Assembly: GCF_900141905.1 (NCBI RefSeq)
Contig: NZ_FQZF01000019.1
Coordinates: forward strand, 45,263 to 109,262
DNA from: Muricoccus roseus
GTDB taxonomy: Bacteria; Pseudomonadota; Alphaproteobacteria; Acetobacterales; Acetobacteraceae
Length of the DNA: 64,000 nucleotides
Reading direction: 5' to 3'
The translations under genes were made by a program, and so were the position numbers. The notes below the pieces were generated by a model. That model was not told the origin of the DNA and ran no database searches. It worked only from the letters and a program-made list of their open reading frames with translations. The first letter of the stretch is position 1. The number at the start of each line of letters is the position of its first letter. Positions 60,003 to 64,000 of the stretch are shown here, piece by piece.

Positions 60003-63000
60003 ATGTCTGGGATGATGTACATGCCTGCGATCAATTCAGAGCTCCTCTGGACCAAGGACAGCTCGGGATCCACCGCGGGAAGCGCGGAGGTCGTGGCCTA
60101 TGACGCGCAGCGCGGCCTCGTGCTCGTGCTCGGGCCCACGGGGGTCGAGGCGCTGGACATCGCCGACGGCACGCTGCGCTTCAGCCTCGCCGCCGCGGAT
60201 CTCGGCAGCCTGGGCACGGGGAACAGCGTCGCCGTGCAGGGCGACATCATGGCGGTCGCCTATGACAATGCCGAGGATGGTGGCAACGGCGTCATCGCCT
60301 TCTATCGCCTGGCCGCCGATGGCAGCGGCGCCGAGCTGATCCGCCAGGTCGAGGTCGGCGCCGTGCCGGACATGCTGACCTTCACTCCCGATGGCAGCCG
60401 CCTCCTTGTCGCGATCGAGGGCGAGCCGAACGACGATTACGGCGTGAATGCCTCGGGCGACCCGGTGGGCGGCGTTGCGGTGATCGACGTGGCGACGGGT
60501 GCCAGCACCTTCCTCGGCTTCGGCGGCTTCGACACCGAGGCGTTGCGCGCGGCCGGGGTGCGGATCACGGGCGTCGAGGGCGTCACCGCCGCGACCGATC
60601 TGGAGCCGGAATACATCGCGCTCTCGGCCGATGGCGGCATGGCCTACATCACGCTGCAGGAGAACAACGCCATTGCGGTGCTGGACCTGGAGACGCTGAC
60701 CTATGAGGGCGTCTACGGGCTGGGTACCAAGGATCATTCGGCCGAGGGCAACGGTCTCGACATCTCCGACCGGGATGGCGGGGTAAACATCGTGAATGCC
60801 CCGCTGAGCGGCCTCTACATGCCGGACGGGATCGCGACTTTCGAGTATGAGGGCGCCACCTATCTCGTCACCGCCAATGAGGGCGATGCCTCGGAATGGG
60901 GCGACTACGACGACGTGGCCCGGGTGAAGGACCTGAATCTCGACGAGGCGAGCTTCGGCGGGGCGGAAGCGGTGGCCGCGCTGAAGGCCGATGCGGTGCT
61001 GGGCCGGCTCGAGGTCTCCGCCGTGGACGGTGACACGGATGGGGACGGCGACATTGACGTCCTGCACTCGATGGGCGGGCGGAGCTTCTCGATCTGGCAG
61101 GTGACGGAGAACGGGCTGGAGCAGACCTTCGACTCCGGCGACATGATCGAGCGCATGCTGGCCGAGGCCCGGCCGGACCTGTTCGACGACAACCGCTCGG
61201 ACAGCAAGGGGCCTGAGCCGGAGAGCATCACCCTCGGCACCATCGACGGCCAGCTCTACGCCTTCGTCGCGCTGGAGCGGGCCGATTCCGTGATGGCCTT
61301 CGCCATCACCTCTCCCACCAGCGCCGAATATGCCGGTCTCATCGAGACGGATGACGCGCCGGAGGTGATCCATGTGGTTTCGGCCGGGGATGGGCCGGAT
61401 GGCGTGGACGGGCCGCTCCTGATCTCGCCGAACGAGGGCTCCGGCCTGACCACCGTGCATGAGCTGGAGGTCGAGGCGCCGTCCTCGGGCCACTTCACGC
61501 TGCAGATCCTGCACGCCTCCGACTTCGAGGCGGGGCTGGCGGCCACCACCCGCGCGAGCCAGTTCGCCGCCATCGTCGACAGGCTCGAGGACAGCGTCGC
61601 CAACAGCATCACCCTCTCCTCGGGTGACAACTTCATCCCGAGCCCCTTCGGCGCGGCGGGGACCGACCCCACCGTCCGCGACGAGATGATCGACCTTTAT
61701 GCCTGGCTGCTCGGCGTTCCGGCGAGCGAGCTGAGCGGGCTTTCGCTCAGCCAGGGTGGCATCGACATCGCCATCATGAACGCGCTCGGCGTGCAGGCCA
61801 GCACCATCGGCAACCACGAGTTCGACTACGGCTCGAACGCGCTGGCGGCGGCGATCGACTTCGCGAAGGGGAGCGGCACGACGAGCGGGGCGATCACCTC
61901 GATTGGTGCGCTGTTCCCCTATCTCTCGGCCAATCTGGACTTCAGCGACGACAGCGCGATGAAGGCGCTGTTCACCGAGCTGCTGCGCGACGCGGCGAGC
62001 TACGCCACGACGGCCGGGGACCTGGCCACGCCGGGCGGCCTGGCGGCCGAGGCCGCGGACCAGCAGGTCGCGCCCTGGACCACGATCACCGAGGGTGGCG
62101 AGACCATCGGGGTGCTGGGCGTCACGACGCAGCTCCTGGCCTCCATCTCCTCCGTGGGTGGCGTGGCGGTGAAGGACCCCGCGGGCGATGGCGGGGTGGA
62201 CAACACTGATGAGCTGGCCGCCATCCTGCAGCCGCTGATCGACCAGATGACGGCGCAGGGCCTGGACAAGATTATCCTGCTCAGCCACCTGCAGCAGTAC
62301 CAGCTGGAGCTCGACCTGGCCGGCAAGCTGAGTGGCGTGGACGTGATCGTCGCCGGCGGCAGCCATGCCGTCTTTGCCGACGGGAACGAGCCGCTGCAGC
62401 CCGGCGACGCCGCCGCCCAGACCTATCCGGTGATCGTGACAGGCGCCAACGGCAAGCCGGTGGCCGTGGTGAACACGGGCAGCGAGTACTCCTATGTCGG
62501 GCGCCTCGTCGTCACCTTCGACGAGAATGGCGACATCGTCCCCGACAGCATCGACCCCGGCCTCTCCGGCCCCGTGGTGGTGAACGAGGACACCGTCGCC
62601 GACCTGTGGGGCAATGAGGACGCCTATGCGGAGGGCACGCGCGGCGGCGAGGTGAAGGACGTGACGGATGCCGTCTCGGCCGTGATCACCCAGAAGGACG
62701 GCAACGTCCTGGGCTTCACCGACGTGTATCTGGAGGGCCGCCGCGCCGAGGTGCGCACGGAGGAGACCAATCTCGGCAACCTCTCGGCCGATGCGAACCT
62801 CTTCGTCGCGAAGCAGGTGGATGCGGCCGTGACCGTGTCCATCAAGAATGGCGGGGGCATCCGGGCCGAGATCGGCGCCATCGGCACCGGCGCGGAGGCG
62901 GGCGAGCTGCCGCCGCAAGGCAACCCGGCTGCGGGCAAGCCGGCCGGCGCGGTGAGCCAGCTCGACATCGAGAACTCGCTGCGCTTCAACAACGCGCTGT

Positions 63001-64000
63001 CCATCGTGACCGTCTCGGCCGAGGAGCTGGTGCGGATCTTCGAGCATGCGGTGGCCGGCGTCGCGCCGGGCGCCACGCCGGGCTCGTTCGGCCAGATCGG
63101 CGGCGTTTCCTTCAGCTATGACGCGACGGCGCCCTCGCAAGTCCTGAATGCGGATGGCAGCGTGCAGCGGGCCGGGCAGCGGGTGCAGAACTTGGTCATC
63201 CTCGGCGAGGACGGCGCGGTGCTGGACACCATCATGCGCGACGGCGAGCTGGTGGGCGATGCGGCCCGTGCCATCCGGATGGTCACGCTGAGCTTCCTGG
63301 CGGATGGCGGCGACGGCTATCCGATCGGCCTCTATGCCGAGGACCGGGTGGACCTGCTGAACAACTCCCTTCTCTCCGACGGCGCCTCGGGCTTCGCCGC
63401 CAAGGGAAGCGAGCAGGACGCGCTGGCCGAGTATCTGAAGGCCGTGCATGGGACGGCGGAGGCCGCCTATGACGAGGCCGATGGCGGACAGGCCGGCGAC
63501 GAGCGCATCCAGAACGTCGCGGTGCGCGAGGATACGGTGCTAGGGAGCCCGCAGCAGGGCACCGAAGGCGCCGACCGCCTGCTGGGCGATGGTGGGCGCG
63601 ACGCGCTCCATGGCCTCGGCGGCGACGACCGTCTCCTCGGGGGTGCCGGCAGCGACCAGATGTTCGGCGGCCTGGGCGATGACGGCTACATGGTGGACGA
63701 TGCCGGGGACGTGGTGGTGGAGCTGGCCGGCGAGGGCTACGACCGGGTGACGGCGCGGATCGACTACGTGCTGGGCGCGAATGTCGAGAAGCTGATGCTG
63801 GAGGGCGCGGCGGTTTCGGGCACGGGCAATGCGCTCGACAACCGCATCCTCGGCACCGACGGGGCGAACATCCTCTCCGGGCTGGATGGCGAGGACGCGC
63901 TGGTCGGGAATGGCGGGAACGACCAGCTGCTGGGCGGTGCCGGCGACGACCGGCTGGTCGGCGGCGCGGGCGCGGACAGCATGGCCGGCGGGCTCGGTGA
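60003..64000 (+). CDS. Giant RTX metallophosphatase/5'-nucleotidase (partial, C-terminus outside window)
   Basis: At least 1332 residues are encoded. An N-terminal beta-propeller-like domain (about 1-470, choice-of-anchor I style, VAYDAQRGLVLVLGPTGVEA) is followed by a calcineurin-like phosphatase (ILHASDFEAG near 500, GNHEFDYG near 602), a 5'-nucleotidase C-terminal domain (NGGGIRAEIG near 948, NNALSIVTVSAEELVRIFE) and RTX repeats (GLGGDDRLLGGAGSDQMFGG near 1200, LGANVEKLMLEG). Usual DFH of the first metal motif reads DFE. There is no signal peptide, consistent with type I secretion. The start is uncertain: in-frame ATGs occur at 60003, 60012, 60015 and 60021. Confidence 0.87.
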   Translation, partial: MSGMMYMPAINSELLWTKDSSGSTAGSAEVVAYDAQRGLVLVLGPTGVEALDIADGTLRFSLAAADLGSLGTGNSVAVQGDIMAVAYDNAEDGGNGVIAFYRLAADGSGAELIRQVEVGAVPDMLTFTPDGSRLLVAIEGEPNDDYGVNASGDPVGGVAVIDVATGASTFLGFGGFDTEALRAAGVRITGVEGVTAATDLEPEYIALSADGGMAYITLQENNAIAVLDLETLTYEGVYGLGTKDHSAEGNGLDISDRDGGVNIVNAPLSGLYMPDGIATFEYEGATYLVTANEGDASEWGDYDDVARVKDLNLDEASFGGAEAVAALKADAVLGRLEVSAVDGDTDGDGDIDVLHSMGGRSFSIWQVTENGLEQTFDSGDMIERMLAEARPDLFDDNRSDSKGPEPESITLGTIDGQLYAFVALERADSVMAFAITSPTSAEYAGLIETDDAPEVIHVVSAGDGPDGVDGPLLISPNEGSGLTTVHELEVEAPSSGHFTLQILHASDFEAGLAATTRASQFAAIVDRLEDSVANSITLSSGDNFIPSPFGAAGTDPTVRDEMIDLYAWLLGVPASELSGLSLSQGGIDIAIMNALGVQASTIGNHEFDYGSNALAAAIDFAKGSGTTSGAITSIGALFPYLSANLDFSDDSAMKALFTELLRDAASYATTAGDLATPGGLAAEAADQQVAPWTTITEGGETIGVLGVTTQLLASISSVGGVAVKDPAGDGGVDNTDELAAILQPLIDQMTAQGLDKIILLSHLQQYQLELDLAGKLSGVDVIVAGGSHAVFADGNEPLQPGDAAAQTYPVIVTGANGKPVAVVNTGSEYSYVGRLVVTFDENGDIVPDSIDPGLSGPVVVNEDTVADLWGNEDAYAEGTRGGEVKDVTDAVSAVITQKDGNVLGFTDVYLEGRRAEVRTEETNLGNLSADANLFVAKQVDAAVTVSIKNGGGIRAEIGAIGTGAEAGELPPQGNPAAGKPAGAVSQLDIENSLRFNNALSIVTVSAEELVRIFEHAVAGVAPGATPGSFGQIGGVSFSYDATAPSQVLNADGSVQRAGQRVQNLVILGEDGAVLDTIMRDGELVGDAARAIRMVTLSFLADGGDGYPIGLYAEDRVDLLNNSLLSDGASGFAAKGSEQDALAEYLKAVHGTAEAAYDEADGGQAGDERIQNVAVREDTVLGSPQQGTEGADRLLGDGGRDALHGLGGDDRLLGGAGSDQMFGGLGDDGYMVDDAGDVVVELAGEGYDRVTARIDYVLGANVEKLMLEGAAVSGTGNALDNRILGTDGANILSGLDGEDALVGNGGNDQLLGGAGDDRLVGGAGADSMAGGLG

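Noticed and set aside
60036..63449. Very long minus-strand open frame antisense to the RTX nucleotidase
   Set aside because: It has no recognisable domain, is rich in Arg, His, Gly and Asp, and is a by-product of GC-rich codon use on the opposite strand.
1..64000. CRISPR arrays, prophage, integrative elements
   Set aside because: No regularly spaced direct repeats, integrase or transposase genes or tRNA-associated duplication were seen.

Overview
The window is a GC-rich, gene-dense chromosomal segment of an alphaproteobacterium. The rpoH-type sigma factor, the QueF/QueG/Tgt/QueA set, the DUF6476-type protein next to an RluD-type synthase, and many solute-binding ABC systems with short-chain dehydrogenases suggest Acetobacteraceae (Roseomonas-like). 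That placement is inference from gene content and base composition. I see no insertion sequence, prophage, integrase, CRISPR array or rRNA operon. Most genes are packed in operons joined by ATGA/GTGA overlaps.

Layout. 1-9 kb: a PHB-depolymerase-type esterase (cut by the left edge), a TrmJ tRNA methyltransferase, a double-PAS hybrid histidine kinase, a copper efflux pair (copA-cueR) with a recognisable CueR operator, and an FMN alpha-hydroxy-acid oxidase. 8.5-19.3 kb: a GntR/FCD regulator divergent from a large catabolic operon (SDR, Liv-type ABC transporter, three more SDRs, a 3-ketosteroid-dehydrogenase-like flavoprotein, a GST). 19.3-28.2 kb: a LacI regulator and a second catabolic operon (aldehyde dehydrogenase, M19 dipeptidase-like protein, SsuABC-like transporter, phytoene-desaturase-like flavoprotein, amidohydrolase); two matching LacI-type operator sequences tie this block together. 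28.2-37.4 kb (minus strand): a peptide-type ABC transporter followed by a form II CoxL-like molybdoprotein and two tandem TetR regulators. 37.7-43.5 kb: a small unknown protein, a PLP aminotransferase, a DNA ligase/ligase-associated exonuclease pair and a lytic transglycosylase. 43.5-44.9 kb: an AT-rich regulatory island and a GntR/UTRA regulator. 44.8-48.6 kb: a four-gene queuosine operon (queA-tgt-queF-queG). 48.7-54.6 kb: an RTX protein, an M20 amidohydrolase, a VOC dioxygenase-like protein, a Tat-exported Gfo/Idh/MocA oxidoreductase and an MFS carrier. 54.9-57.4 kb: rpoH and rluD with clear terminators. 57.4-64 kb: tRNA-Glu, small proteins, a tandem lipoprotein pair, and a giant RTX metallophosphatase/nucleotidase running off the right edge.

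The most notable non-coding signal is a dispersed repeat of about 240 bp present twice in opposite orientations (1948-2186 and 54601-54836), each time between the 3' ends of convergent genes. Both copies can form the same four hairpins, and two base pairs in the third hairpin differ by compensating changes on both arms while its triloop is unrelated. This suggests selection on structure. The other features worth following are the uncharacterised catabolic operons with their regulators, the M19 protein that has lost metal ligands, and the divergent rluD/DUF6476 gene pair whose 5' ends overlap.
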